Assembly (NCBI RefSeq): GCF_002368415.1
Contig: NZ_AP018290.1
Coordinates: 3,609,614 to 3,673,613 of the forward strand
Source: Calothrix sp. NIES-4105
Lineage (GTDB): Bacteria > Cyanobacteriota > Cyanobacteriia > Cyanobacteriales > Nostocaceae
Reading direction: 5' to 3'
DNA: 64,000 bases
Below the pieces are notes generated by a model. It saw only the letters and a program-made list of their open reading frames with translations, had not been told where the DNA came from and did no database searches. The position numbers and the translations under genes were made by a program. Every line of letters starts with the position of its first letter. Within the stretch, counting starts at the first letter, position 1. This document shows positions 8,606 through 17,398 of the stretch, in pieces.

Positions 8606-9667
8606 ATGAAAATACTTGGAATTTGTGCATATTACCAGAATAGCGGCGCCGCTTTAGTAATTAATGGTGAAATAGTCGCTGCTATTCAAGAAACATGTTT
8701 TTCTAGCGTCACACACATTGCCGTTCCGCTAAACTCAATTTCTTACTGTCTTAAAAAAACAGGAATTGAGATGAAAGATTTAGACGGAATTGTTTTCTAT
8801 GAAAAACCCTTAAGTACGTCGGAGCTTCTTAATGAAACCTATGCACCATTTATTAAAGGGTTTAATCCTTTCCAAGTAATGCCTTCACAGCTAGACAAAC
8901 AATTTTTTAGAACTATGTTTAAAAAGAAACTAGCTGCCTTTGGAAATTGTAAACGTTCTGAATTACCACCAGTTGAATTTATAGAACATAGTCAGTCACA
9001 AGCAACTTCAGCTTTTTTTCTAAGCCCTTTTCAACGCGCGGCAGTAATTTGTATTAATAGTGTCGATGAGTGGGCAACAGCATCAGTATGGTTGGGTAGA
9101 GACAATCAGCTAATACCTCAGTGGAAGTTGACTTTTCCTAACTCTTTTAAAATGCTTTGTGATGCCTTCACTTATTATACAGGTATCCAACTTAATTTTG
9201 ATGAATGTAAGCTGAGAAAATTAGCTCCATATGGAGAACCAAAGTATGCCAATCTCTTTCTTGAGAAGTTATTAAAATTCCATGACAATGGAACCTTCCA
9301 GATAGATAGAGATTATGTATATAAGACGATGCAACAAACTATGACTAACAAACAAACTGACCAAATTTTTCAAGCATCTCCTCAATTGGAAAGCAAAACT
9401 AGTCAATGGGAAATGGACATTGCTGCGTCTATTCAGAAAGTAAGAGAAGAAATAATATTACGCCTAGTAAATACAGTTTATCGAAGATTCGGAGAGAATT
9501 ATCTTTGTCTTGCTGGTGATGCTCACTACCATATTCTAAGTAGTAAAAATATACATGAAAATTATTTTCGAGATATTTGGATTCAACCTATAACTGATTG
9601 TTCTAGAAGCGCTGCGCTTGCAGTTTGGCTGATAGGAGCGAAAAGCAATGCTTTGTCGATAATTTAA
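8606..9667 (+). CDS. Degenerate NodU/CmcH-type carbamoyltransferase homologue
   Basis: A 353-aa protein resembling the N-terminal Kae1-like domain of NodU/CmcH O-carbamoyltransferases (start KILGICAYY, then GEIVAAIQE and a central KLRKLAPYGEP motif). The roughly 200-residue C-terminal domain is absent. The catalytic His-Asp normally in the first motif is replaced (AYYQNSGAAL), QEERFTR becomes QETCFSS, and the GG-VALN motif near residue 308 is altered to CLAGDAHYHI. It is therefore probably not an active transferase: either a repurposed homologue or a decaying gene whose reading frame remains open. No neighbouring sugar or nodulation-type genes suggest a substrate. Confidence 0.72.
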   Translation: MKILGICAYYQNSGAALVINGEIVAAIQETCFSSVTHIAVPLNSISYCLKKTGIEMKDLDGIVFYEKPLSTSELLNETYAPFIKGFNPFQVMPSQLDKQFFRTMFKKKLAAFGNCKRSELPPVEFIEHSQSQATSAFFLSPFQRAAVICINSVDEWATASVWLGRDNQLIPQWKLTFPNSFKMLCDAFTYYTGIQLNFDECKLRKLAPYGEPKYANLFLEKLLKFHDNGTFQIDRDYVYKTMQQTMTNKQTDQIFQASPQLESKTSQWEMDIAASIQKVREEIILRLVNTVYRRFGENYLCLAGDAHYHILSSKNIHENYFRDIWIQPITDCSRSAALAVWLIGAKSNALSII

Positions 9668-9709
9668 TCTATAGCAGTCCTATCTGAGTTGTAAAAATAC
9701 CCGAATGTT

Positions 9710-9738
9710 GTAGAGACGCGATTTAATCGCGTCTCTAC
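9710..9738. repeat. GTAGAGAC palindrome
   Basis: Near-perfect hairpin, GTAGAGACGCGATT paired with AATCGCGTCTCTAC, between the convergent NodU-like and galE genes. It belongs to a family seen at least five times in the window and may double as a terminator. Confidence 0.75.
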
Positions 9739-9779
9739 ATGTATAAAATATATTTATTAATATTTACAGTCGAAGATTA

Positions 9780-10787
9780 TTACTTAGTAACGGCATGTCT
9801 TTTCTGATGCCATGCCCATGCGTGGGACAGTATATCTTCTAGTGCGGCATATTTTGGTTCCCAACCTAGAGTTTGCCGTGCTTTGTCACCACTGCCAATT
9901 AATGCTGGTGGATCGCCTGGGCGCCGTTCGCACTCAATTACTTTAATTTCTTTACCAGTAACTTTTTTAGCTGTATCAATAACTTCACGCACTGAGAAAC
10001 CGCTACCGTTGCCTAAATTAAATACGGCGCTGTTACCACCTTTAAGAAGATATTCTAGCCCCAATATATGAGCATCTGCTAAATCGCTAACGTGAATATA
10101 ATCTCGAACACATGTACCATCTTGTGTAGGGTAATCAGTACCAAAAATTGACACTGATTCGCGTGTACCAAGAGCGGTTTGTAAGACTAAGGGAATAAGA
10201 TGAGTTTCGGGATTATGGTCTTCACCTAAATTGCCGTTTGGGTCGGCGCCAGCGGCATTAAAGTAGCGAAATCTAACTGATTTTAATCCGTAAGCGACAT
10301 CAAAGTCAGTGAGAATTCGTTCGACCATCAACTTAGTGGCGCCGTAGGGATTAATTGGATTTTGTGGGTGGTCTTCAGGGATAGGTACCTCAGAAGGTAC
10401 GCCATATGTTGCACAAGTTGATGAAAATACAAAATTCTTAATAGAAGCCGCTAACATCGCTTCTAACAGCGTTATAGTGCCAATTACGTTGTTTCGATAG
10501 TACTTGGCAGGGTCGCTGACTGATTCACCTACGTATGCGTATGCTGAAAAATGCATAACCGCATCAAAGGCGCGCGTTGTAAATAGCTTATCCAGTAAGG
10601 CACGGTCATTTGTATCGCCTACAACCAACTCAACCTCTAAAACCTTTTCTACTAAGTCACGATGCCCGTACACAAGATTATCAAGTATCACTACCTCATA
10701 ACCGACTTGTTTGAGGGCAAGTACAGTATGAGAACCGATGTATCCAGCTCCTCCTGTGACAAGGATAGTGGGCTTTCCAGACGACAT
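9780..10787 (-). CDS. galE: UDP-glucose 4-epimerase
   Basis: A 335-aa extended short-chain dehydrogenase. It has an N-terminal NAD-binding GGAGYIGSHT, a catalytic YGATK (Tyr-x-x-x-Lys), RYFNAAGADP and the late substrate-binding RRPGDPP. It interconverts UDP-glucose and UDP-galactose for envelope and exopolysaccharide synthesis. I placed the start at 10787 because AAGGAAA sits just upstream of this ATG; an upstream ATG at 10802 would add five residues. It is convergent with the NodU-like gene. The length and all key motifs fit GalE. Confidence 0.93.
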   Translation of the reverse strand: MSSGKPTILVTGGAGYIGSHTVLALKQVGYEVVILDNLVYGHRDLVEKVLEVELVVGDTNDRALLDKLFTTRAFDAVMHFSAYAYVGESVSDPAKYYRNNVIGTITLLEAMLAASIKNFVFSSTCATYGVPSEVPIPEDHPQNPINPYGATKLMVERILTDFDVAYGLKSVRFRYFNAAGADPNGNLGEDHNPETHLIPLVLQTALGTRESVSIFGTDYPTQDGTCVRDYIHVSDLADAHILGLEYLLKGGNSAVFNLGNGSGFSVREVIDTAKKVTGKEIKVIECERRPGDPPALIGSGDKARQTLGWEPKYAALEDILSHAWAWHQKRHAVTK

Positions 10788-11044
10788 AGTTTTTCCTTGC
10801 ATAGACGATTCTTTAACTAATTTAATTTACTTCATACTAAATACCTAACAGGAAAATCACAATTGGGTAAGCCAAGTGCGAGATTATGCTCTAAAATCAC
10901 TACGACGGTTGTCTTTATGTGTGGGGTGTGAGGAGTTTATTGCGGTCATATGCAAGTCCTATTACAATTTGACGGTGATAAGTTGCGTGGTAGCACCCAA
11001 ATCCTACAGGCTAACCGCCTCCCATTTGATTTGAGAGTGAATAT

Positions 11045-11671
11045 ATGTTTGTAACATTGAGCCGGGTATTACTCTGGCTGCTTCTCGGTACTATTATCTA
11101 TTCCCTGTTCCAAAGGTTTTACCCTACAGGGGGTTTCTTCGCAAGATTCGTTTTAGTTGTTCTTTCATTTGTACTACTGCTGTCGTTTTTTAACCCCGGT
11201 GGTACAGGAACAGTTGTATCTCCGTTATGGCAATTCGTATCGTTCCCGCTCAAACCGCTGGGTGCAGCGATTTTGATGATGATTTTTGCCGCACAGCGTC
11301 TTAAAGGAGGCGGCATTGAGAAACCGGGTGGGTATTTAATTGGTTGGGCGTTAACGATTTTGTTAATTGCTAGTACACCAGCGTTTGCCTACTTCTTAGT
11401 TAGCCCTCGTTTAACAGCGATGCTCCCTGAAGGTCAATCACGGCAAACACTCGTCGCGTTAGCTTCTCAATCTGATGTTAATGCTATCGTTAGTGGTTCT
11501 TTACGCAGCGACATACCTTCGTACTTGATGCAAACAACACCGGCAGATACTGCTCGTCGGGGAAGGATCGCGCTTGAGGATTTTATTCCTAATGCACAAG
11601 CCCTTGCACAAACAACTGCTGCTTGGGAAGCTTTTCTCAATCAAGGTTTTATATTCCTTCGCGGTCGTTAA
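11045..11671 (+). CDS. Hypothetical membrane protein
   Basis: A 208-aa protein with four predicted membrane segments (about 5-23, 33-49, 70-83 and 98-118), followed by a soluble tail of some 90 residues ending in LRGR. The N-terminal membrane part reminds me of cyanobacterial YdcF/DUF218 proteins, but the DUF218 catalytic domain is missing. It could be a C-terminally truncated relative or an unrelated small membrane protein. It precedes an ABC half-exporter, with a repeat-rich gap between them. Function unknown. Confidence 0.6.
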   Translation: MFVTLSRVLLWLLLGTIIYSLFQRFYPTGGFFARFVLVVLSFVLLLSFFNPGGTGTVVSPLWQFVSFPLKPLGAAILMMIFAAQRLKGGGIEKPGGYLIGWALTILLIASTPAFAYFLVSPRLTAMLPEGQSRQTLVALASQSDVNAIVSGSLRSDIPSYLMQTTPADTARRGRIALEDFIPNAQALAQTTAAWEAFLNQGFIFLRGR

Positions 11672-11707
11672 TATCTGAGTTTGATAATAGTTCTCATTTT
11701 TTGCTTT

Positions 11708-11727
11708 GAGCCACGCCTTCGTGGCTC
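11708..11727 (+). terminator. Possible terminator hairpin
   Basis: Stem GAGCCACG/CGTGGCTC with a four-base loop, 37 bp after the membrane-protein stop codon. The following T-tract is weak, so this could be a simple hairpin. Confidence 0.4.
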
Positions 11728-11743
11728 GTTCTGTCTCTGTAAA

Positions 11744-11826
11744 AAGTGCTGAGTGTAAAGTGCTGAGTGCTGAGTACTAAGTGCTGGGTGTAAAGTGCTG
11801 AGTGCTGAGTGCGCTCGTGCTGAGTT
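11744..11826. repeat. STRR tandem heptamers (GTGCTGA family)
   Basis: Imperfect tandem copies of AGTGCTG/AGTGTAA-type heptamers between the membrane-protein gene and the ABC exporter. The same family occurs at 15283-15385 and 16528-16578. Confidence 0.75.
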
Positions 11827-11914
11827 CTGTAGAATTTATGTACTAAAAGTGATTATTTATAGTTAGTCGCTGGATAATAAGATAAGTAATGTAATCAAAA
11901 GTATCGATGCTGTA

Positions 11915-13663
11915 ATGGCAACATCAAGAAGGCTGGCAAAACTGGGTGCTTACCTGCGTCCGCATTGGCGTGATGCAGCTTTGGGAGTAGGGGCATTATT
12001 GACTGTAAACGGGCTGGGTGTCTACATACCCTTATTAATACGTTCCGCAGTTGATAGACTCTCTTATGAATTCACTATTAATCAAATACTGCGCTACGTC
12101 GTACCAATTATTTGTCTAACTTCGGCAATGTGGTTAATTCGTATGGCTTCGCGTATTTGGCTGTTTGGTGTCGGTCGTCAAGTCGAGTTCGACCTCAAAC
12201 AAATGATATTTCAACATTTACTGACTTTAGAGCCTTCGTATTTTGCTGCTAACACTGCTGGTGATTTAATTAGTCGCGCGACAAGTGATGTTGATAATAT
12301 CCGTAGATTACTAGGTTTTGCGGTTTTGAGTTTAGCGAATACATTTTTCGCTTACACAATGACATTGCCAATAATGCTAAGTATCAATGTCGATTTAACC
12401 TTAGCATCGCTGACTGTATATCCATTCATGTTTTTATTAGTACACCTATACAGTGAAAAGCTTCGCAACCAGCAAGCGAGAGTTCAAGAAAAAATCTCAG
12501 ATATTAGTGAGCTTATACAGGAAGATGTTAGTGGTATAGCGTTGATTAAAATTTACGCTCAAGAAGAAAACGAACGACGCGCGTTTGCCGAGAAAAATCA
12601 ACGACTATTAGGAGCAAATCTTGAGCTTGCCAAGAGTCGCAACACTATTTTTCCATTAATTGGCGGTTTAGCGAGTGTTAGTTCTCTAATAATTATCTGG
12701 TTAGGCGCCACAAGAATTGCGAATGGTAGTTTATCGGTAGGCAACTTTGTCACGTTACTTATCTATGTCGAGCGTCTTGTTTTTCCAACTGCGCTATTAG
12801 GATTTACAATTACAGCTTACCAGCGTGGCGAAGTCAGCATTGACCGTATCGAAGCAATTTTAGAAACGAAACCAAAAATCGCTGACTCATCAGATGCAAT
12901 TCATCTGGCGCCAGACCATGTTAAAGGTAAAATCACAGCTAAAAATTTCAGCTTTAGCTATCCAGGAATGAATACATACGCTCTAGATAATATTAGCTTT
13001 GAGATTGAACCTGGAGAAACGATATCGATTGTTGGTGCGATTGGTTCAGGAAAAACGACGCTGGCAAACTCGCTACCAAGATTATTAGATATAGCTCCAG
13101 GGCAATTGTTTCTGGATGGAATTGACATAACTAAAATAGCTATTGCTGACTTGCGGAGTGCAATTGCCTATGTTCCTCAAGATAGTTTTTTGTTTAGCGC
13201 GAGTATAAAAAATAATATCCGTTACGCTGACCCCTTAGCTGAAGTTCAAGAAGTTGAAGCAGCATCTAAGACAGCGCAAATTCATCCTGAAATTATGAAT
13301 TTTCCAGCGGGTTATGAAACTATTGTTGGTGAGCGTGGTATTACTCTTTCTGGTGGACAACGGCAGCGTACTGCTCTCGCGCGTGCGATGCTTGTAGATG
13401 CTCCTGTGCTGATTTTAGACGATGCCCTTTCTAGCGTTGATAACCAAACCGCAACAGCTATTTTACGTAATATTTCGGGTGGAATTCGTAAAACGGTAAT
13501 TTTTATAACGCATCAATTATCAGCAGCGGCAGCAGCAGACCGAATATTTGTAATGGACAAAGGGCAAATTGTCCAAACGGGAACACATATAGATTTGGTA
13601 CAAAAGCCAGGATTATATCGAACTTTGTGGAGTCAGCATCAAGTTGAAGAGTTATTACATTAG
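11915..13663 (+). CDS. MsbA-like ABC half-exporter
   Basis: A 582-aa fused permease-ATPase. Residues 1 to about 310 form the six-helix exporter membrane domain. The nucleotide-binding domain (about 330-582) carries Walker A GAIGSGKTT, signature LSGGQRQR, Walker B VLILDDALSSVD and a switch histidine in FITHQ. It probably works as a homodimer exporting a lipid, peptide or drug. The coupling loop and overall layout resemble the YheI/MsbA subgroup. The neighbours give no clue to substrate. Repeats and a possible 5-prime leader of 90 bp precede the ATG. Confidence 0.9.
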   Translation: MATSRRLAKLGAYLRPHWRDAALGVGALLTVNGLGVYIPLLIRSAVDRLSYEFTINQILRYVVPIICLTSAMWLIRMASRIWLFGVGRQVEFDLKQMIFQHLLTLEPSYFAANTAGDLISRATSDVDNIRRLLGFAVLSLANTFFAYTMTLPIMLSINVDLTLASLTVYPFMFLLVHLYSEKLRNQQARVQEKISDISELIQEDVSGIALIKIYAQEENERRAFAEKNQRLLGANLELAKSRNTIFPLIGGLASVSSLIIIWLGATRIANGSLSVGNFVTLLIYVERLVFPTALLGFTITAYQRGEVSIDRIEAILETKPKIADSSDAIHLAPDHVKGKITAKNFSFSYPGMNTYALDNISFEIEPGETISIVGAIGSGKTTLANSLPRLLDIAPGQLFLDGIDITKIAIADLRSAIAYVPQDSFLFSASIKNNIRYADPLAEVQEVEAASKTAQIHPEIMNFPAGYETIVGERGITLSGGQRQRTALARAMLVDAPVLILDDALSSVDNQTATAILRNISGGIRKTVIFITHQLSAAAAADRIFVMDKGQIVQTGTHIDLVQKPGLYRTLWSQHQVEELLH

Positions 13664-13709
13664 GGAGTTTTGTAGCACGTCTGTCTCAGATGTGCATTAA
13701 TGTATTTTT

Positions 13710-13784
13710 TTTACCACAGAGTCACAGAGGGCACAGAGGGAAGAGGAATTAACCACAAAGACACAAAGGACACAAAGAAAGAGG
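13710..13784. repeat. Dispersed ACCACARAG repeats
   Basis: Two adjacent members of the family: ACCACAGAGTCACAGAGG-like near 13713 and ACCACAAAGACACAAAGG-like near 13752. They are related to copies around 5909, 28190, 38634 and 53336-53416. Confidence 0.6.
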
Positions 13785-13852
13785 GTAGGGTGCGTCAAAG
13801 CCATTACAATCTTCAATAAAACGAAAAATTAAACAGCTTTGACGCACCTTAC
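13785..13852. repeat. MITE-like inverted repeat (GTAGGGTGCGT family)
   Basis: Arms GTAGGGTGCGTCAAAG and CTTTGACGCACCTTAC enclose about 36 bp. Outer arm bases match the element at 7045-7112 while the inner parts differ, as expected for a mobile miniature family. Confidence 0.75.
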
Positions 13853-13897
13853 GACAGGTGCCAACCTCCCAAAATTAATATCATGGAGCATTAGGCA

Positions 13898-14557
13898 ATG
13901 GAAAATGGAAATTGGGAAGAAAGTACAAGCGATGCTGCAGTAGCTGAAGCTGCGGGATTAACAGACGAACAGTATAATAAGAAAATGCAGCGGCGCAAGG
14001 AAGTGCAAGATAAGCGCATAGAGAACGCCATATCAGAGAAAGGTTTGATTATCGTTAATACAGGTAACGGTAAAGGTAAAACTACAGCAGCGCTAGGAAT
14101 GGTTTTACGCGCGCTTGGTCATGGTTATAAGGTGGCAATAATTCAATTTATCAAAGGTGCCTGGGAACCAGCAGAGAAAAAAGTATTAAGTGTATGGTCT
14201 GACCAGTTAGAATTTTATGCGATGGGAGAAGGCTTTACTTGGGAAACTCAAGACCGTGAGCGAGATATGATGGTAGCGCAAACAGCATGGGAAAAAGCGC
14301 TCTCCTACATTCGCAACCCGGATTTTCGCGTTGTGCTTTTGGATGAAATAAATATTGCCCTCAAACTTGGCTATCTTAATGTCGAGGATATTATTAAGGG
14401 ACTGGAAGATAAACCTGACTTGAATCACGTTATTCTTACAGGAAGAGGGGCGCCTAAGCAACTTATCGAGCGCGCGGACTTAGTGACAGAAATGACATTA
14501 GTAAAACATCCCTTCCGTGAGCAAGGAGTAAAAGCACAACCGGGGATTGAATTTTAA
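13898..14557 (+). CDS. cobO: Cob(I)alamin adenosyltransferase, CobO/BtuR type
   Basis: A 219-aa protein. After an N-terminal charged extension of about 45 residues it has the P-loop NTGNGKGKTTAALG (about 53-66), then IIQFIKGAW, LLDEINIALKLGY and the C-terminal LTGRGAPKQLIERADLVTEM, all typical of CobO/BtuR. It transfers the adenosyl group of ATP to cobalt in corrinoids during (pseudo)cobalamin synthesis. The start ATG follows a short spacer after GGAGC. It stands alone between a MITE-like repeat and a hairpin; no other corrin genes are nearby. Confidence 0.93.
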   Translation: MENGNWEESTSDAAVAEAAGLTDEQYNKKMQRRKEVQDKRIENAISEKGLIIVNTGNGKGKTTAALGMVLRALGHGYKVAIIQFIKGAWEPAEKKVLSVWSDQLEFYAMGEGFTWETQDRERDMMVAQTAWEKALSYIRNPDFRVVLLDEINIALKLGYLNVEDIIKGLEDKPDLNHVILTGRGAPKQLIERADLVTEMTLVKHPFREQGVKAQPGIEF

Positions 14558-14570
14558 TTTTTATAACTCC

Positions 14571-14598
14571 GTAAAGACGCGATATATCGCGTCTCTAC
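14571..14598. repeat. GTAGAGAC palindrome
   Basis: GTAAAGACGCGATA paired with TATCGCGTCTCTAC directly downstream of cobO. Same family as 9710-9738; it may act as a terminator for cobO. Confidence 0.7.
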
Positions 14599-14622
14599 AT
14601 TTTTAAATAGTAAATTAATATT

Positions 14623-15282
14623 ATGTCTTTAAATTTACCACTGGATGCTTCACCATTACGGATATTAATTGTTGAAGATGACCCGATGATGCAATTGGGA
14701 CTGGAGCAGTCATTAATGTCATATCCACAGTTAGAAATAGTTGGACGAGCAGAAGACGGTTATTTGGGTGTTCAAGCAGCGCTTAAACTTAAACCTGATT
14801 TAGTCGTAATGGATATTGGACTACCTCGTTTGGATGGTATTGCCGCAACACAACAAATTAAGGCAGCATTACCCCAAACTCATATTGTAATGTTGACTTC
14901 GCATCAAACCGAAACTGAAATTATTGCGGCTCTATCAAGCGGCGCCGATGCTTATTGTATCAAAGGCGCCACTGTTGAGCGGTTATTGAGTGCAATTTCT
15001 GCCGCAGTTGAAGGTGCAGCATATCTAGACCCACAAATTGCAAGACGAGTCATTGAAAATCTGAAACCACCTGCAAATAAAGCCAATTCTGCAAATTTAT
15101 CACAGCGTGAGTTAGAAGTTTTGAAGTTAATGGTAGACGGTTTGAGTAACCCTGAAATAGCTGAGAAATTATATTTAAGTCCTAATACAGTTAAAACCCA
15201 TGTTCGTGGAATCATGAATAAGCTTTCGGTTGATGACCGAGTACAAGCTGCCGTAGTCGCTTTAAGGTCAGGTCTTGTATAG
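14623..15282 (+). CDS. NarL/FixJ-type response regulator
   Basis: A 219-aa two-domain regulator. The receiver domain (about 12-130) has the acidic pair ED-D near 18-20 and the phospho-acceptor Asp64 in VVMDIGLP. The C-terminal LuxR-type HTH (about 155-215) has LSQRELEVLKLMVDGLSN and SPNTVKTHVRGIMNKL. It would bind DNA after phosphorylation by a histidine kinase that is not encoded nearby (orphan regulator). The ATG lies 25 bp after a GTAGAGAC hairpin. Its targets are unknown. Confidence 0.9.
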   Translation: MSLNLPLDASPLRILIVEDDPMMQLGLEQSLMSYPQLEIVGRAEDGYLGVQAALKLKPDLVVMDIGLPRLDGIAATQQIKAALPQTHIVMLTSHQTETEIIAALSSGADAYCIKGATVERLLSAISAAVEGAAYLDPQIARRVIENLKPPANKANSANLSQRELEVLKLMVDGLSNPEIAEKLYLSPNTVKTHVRGIMNKLSVDDRVQAAVVALRSGLV

Positions 15283-15385
15283 GGTGCTGAGTGGGGAGTG
15301 CTGAGTGGGGAGTGCTGAGTGGGGAGTGCTGAGTGCTGAGTGGGGAGTGGGGAGTGCTGAGTGGGGAGTGGGGAGTGGGAAGTGA
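15283..15385. repeat. STRR tandem heptamers (GTGCTGA / GTGGGGA)
   Basis: About 100 bp of tandem heptamers alternating GTGCTGA and GTGGGGA, starting one base after the response-regulator stop codon. One of the longest arrays in the window. Confidence 0.85.
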
Positions 15386-15473
15386 AGGGAGTGTGCTATA
15401 TTTTCAAACCAGCGGATGAAGAGTAATATCGTCAAATTTGCCAAAATTAAATTTATTGGCGGATGGTAGAAGT

Positions 15474-15950
15474 ATGATAATTAAATCGTGGATGGTTATT
15501 CTTGGCGTTGGTTTTATTATCGCGCTGGGTGCAAACTTTTTTACTCCTGATGACCGTAAGTGGTTCAATCGCTTACAGCGTCCACGTTGGCTGACTTTTG
15601 AGAAATTGATTCCCGTTATTTGGACTGTTGTTTTTGTTTGTGCAGGATGGTCTGCTTATATTGTTTGGGAACGTAACCCAGGAACCACACAAACTTGGTT
15701 ACTGATGGCAACATATATATTATTGGAAATACTCACAATTGCATATACGCCTGTAATGTTTAGACTTCGTAGTTTGAAAGTGGGTACAATCATTGGTGGC
15801 GCCGGATTTGTGGTTGGATTATTGCTTACACTATTTGTTCTTACCGTTTCTGGTTTTGCAGCTTTACTTCTTGTTCCGTACTTACTATGGAGTCCTATTG
15901 GTACTTACACTACTTGGGTAATGGCTCGTTTAAATCCTCAAGACGCTTAA
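15474..15950 (+). CDS. TspO/MBR-family membrane protein (copy 1)
   Basis: A 158-aa protein with five predicted membrane helices and TspO-like features: WFNRLQRPRWLTFEKLIPVIW, with the Trp/Pro pattern of helix 1 and loop, then GWSAYIVWERN and a final helix ending SPIGTYTTWVMARLNP. TspO proteins bind tetrapyrroles and affect their fate under stress. I chose the ATG at 15474, which matches the start of its tandem paralogue at 16044; an upstream TTG at 15438 would add 12 residues of poor quality. Divergence from classical TspO is considerable, so the ligand is uncertain. Confidence 0.78.
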   Translation: MIIKSWMVILGVGFIIALGANFFTPDDRKWFNRLQRPRWLTFEKLIPVIWTVVFVCAGWSAYIVWERNPGTTQTWLLMATYILLEILTIAYTPVMFRLRSLKVGTIIGGAGFVVGLLLTLFVLTVSGFAALLLVPYLLWSPIGTYTTWVMARLNPQDA

Positions 15951-16043
15951 TGATGTATGAATAATTTCTCCAACCATAGATTGATTATAGCTGTAGTTAA
16001 GATTGCCAAAATAGATTTATAACTTTACCTAGTTCTAAAAACT

Positions 16044-16517
16044 ATGCTGCAATCTTGGATAGTAATCGGTGCGATTACATTAATAGTACAATTCGGAAGC
16101 TTTTTTATAACGCCGCGCGATGTTAAATGGTTTGCCAAACTCACTCGTCCACGTTGGTTAGTATTTGAACCATTAATTCCAGTTATTTGGACTGTTATTT
16201 TTATTTGTGGCGCCGCATCTGCTAACTTTGTATGGCAGAAAAACCCAGGTAGCTTACAAACTTGGTTACTAATGGGATTATATTTGCTGCTTGAAATAAT
16301 TACCGTTACATATATTCCTTTAATGCTAAGATTTCGTAGCCTGCGTGTAGGAGAAACTATTGGTTCTGTTGGTGTAATCTTAGGTGTGCTTTTGACATTA
16401 TCAGTTCTACCAGTTTCCCGTATCGCATCACTATTACTCATACCTTACTTGATTTGGAGTCCTGTAGGAACGTATACAACCGAAGAATTAGTTCAGCTAA
16501 ACCCTCAAGATGCTTGA
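16044..16517 (+). CDS. TspO/MBR-family membrane protein (copy 2)
   Basis: A 157-aa paralogue of the preceding gene in tandem, 93 bp downstream. The aligned blocks are obvious: DVKWFAKLTRPRWLVFEPLIPVIWTV, QTWLLMGLYLLLEI and a C-terminal SPVGTYTTEELVQLNPQDA. It has five predicted membrane helices. The duplication is old enough for the sequences to differ widely while length and ending (LNPQDA) are kept. The two may bind different tetrapyrroles or work as a heteromer; that is speculation. Confidence 0.78.
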   Translation: MLQSWIVIGAITLIVQFGSFFITPRDVKWFAKLTRPRWLVFEPLIPVIWTVIFICGAASANFVWQKNPGSLQTWLLMGLYLLLEIITVTYIPLMLRFRSLRVGETIGSVGVILGVLLTLSVLPVSRIASLLLIPYLIWSPVGTYTTEELVQLNPQDA

Positions 16518-16527
16518 AGAGTTAAAA

Positions 16528-16615
16528 GTGCTGAGTGCTGAGTGCTGAGTGCTGAGTGCTGAGTGCTGAGTGCTGAGTTTGTATTTATAACTCCTAACTC
16601 CTAACTCCTAACTCC
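16528..16615. repeat. STRR arrays: GTGCTGA and TAACTCC
   Basis: Two heptamer arrays: GTGCTGA repeated about seven times (16528-16578), then four exact copies of TAACTCC (16588-16615). The second runs into the 3-prime end of the minus-strand dipeptidase gene and supplies its last two codons. Confidence 0.85.
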
Positions 16616-17318
16616 TTATTATTCTTCCGTATTTTGCGGTGACAATGTTATTTGGGTTTTTTTCGTTGTGCTGCCATGCCCACATTTGATCGCCAAATGA
16701 AAAGTGCCACCACTCGCGCGGGTTACGATGAAAGCCAGCTTTTTCCATTACATTGCATAATAGCTTGCGGTTCTCGTTAAATTGGTTAGATTGAGGATGG
16801 TTATGAGTAACATAATAATTGGGAAGGGATCTATCAGACATTTCATCGATAGGTGAACCCATATCAAGAATTTCTTGCCTATTTACCAAGGTTACGTCTA
16901 TTGCGGCGCCTGTGCTATGGGGTGGTGGAGTTTTGATATCTAAACTTGGTGCAGCCCAGATTTTGTAAACTTGTTCCCAAAGTTGTTGACGTTGTGTTCC
17001 CGTTAAATCTGATTCAGTTAAACTTCTTTGTTGAAGTAAACAAGTAAAGCTGTAATCTACCATAAACTGTTGTACTGCTACTGGACGATAAGCATCAAAT
17101 ATTTGAATCTGCCAGTTAGGGTACTTTTGTTGCAGGTAGTTTTGAGCTTCAATTAAACAATCGATAACGCTCTGTCTTAAATAATATGGTGAATATTCTC
17201 CGTAAGGGGCGCCTAATTTTTCGTATGGGTGGGGGGTTTCAACCGCAAATTTTTCTAAAGGAATTTTTACGAGTGGTTCTCCACATTCGATAATCGGTAT
17301 ATTGTTATATGGTTTCAT
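16608..17318 (-). CDS. VanX/DdpX-like D-alanyl-D-alanine dipeptidase
   Basis: A 236-aa M15D-family zinc dipeptidase. Visible motifs are IQIFDAYRP, the zinc-binding HSTGAAIDVTL (His and Asp ligands), and EWWHFSFGDQMWAW, with the catalytic Glu and third ligand His. It hydrolyses D-Ala-D-Ala in peptidoglycan recycling; a vancomycin-resistance role is not implied without vanH/vanA neighbours. No clear signal peptide is present, so it is probably cytoplasmic. The stop codon lies inside a TAACTCC repeat array, so the array has replaced or trimmed the original C-terminus. Confidence 0.88.
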   Translation of the reverse strand: MKPYNNIPIIECGEPLVKIPLEKFAVETPHPYEKLGAPYGEYSPYYLRQSVIDCLIEAQNYLQQKYPNWQIQIFDAYRPVAVQQFMVDYSFTCLLQQRSLTESDLTGTQRQQLWEQVYKIWAAPSLDIKTPPPHSTGAAIDVTLVNRQEILDMGSPIDEMSDRSLPNYYVTHNHPQSNQFNENRKLLCNVMEKAGFHRNPREWWHFSFGDQMWAWQHNEKNPNNIVTAKYGRIIRS

Positions 17319-17338
17319 GTGCGATTTGAGATTTTGGT

Positions 17339-17398
17339 AGAGGGCGGGTTTAGAGATATCCTTAAACAGTGTTTAATTTTTCGTTAACCGCCCTTACA
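17339..17398. repeat. MITE-like inverted repeat (GGGCGGGTT family)
   Basis: Arms AGGGCGGGTTTA and TTAACCGCCCTTACA enclose about 35 bp. The right arm overlaps the last codons of yidD. A related element lies at 23439-23496. Confidence 0.65.
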
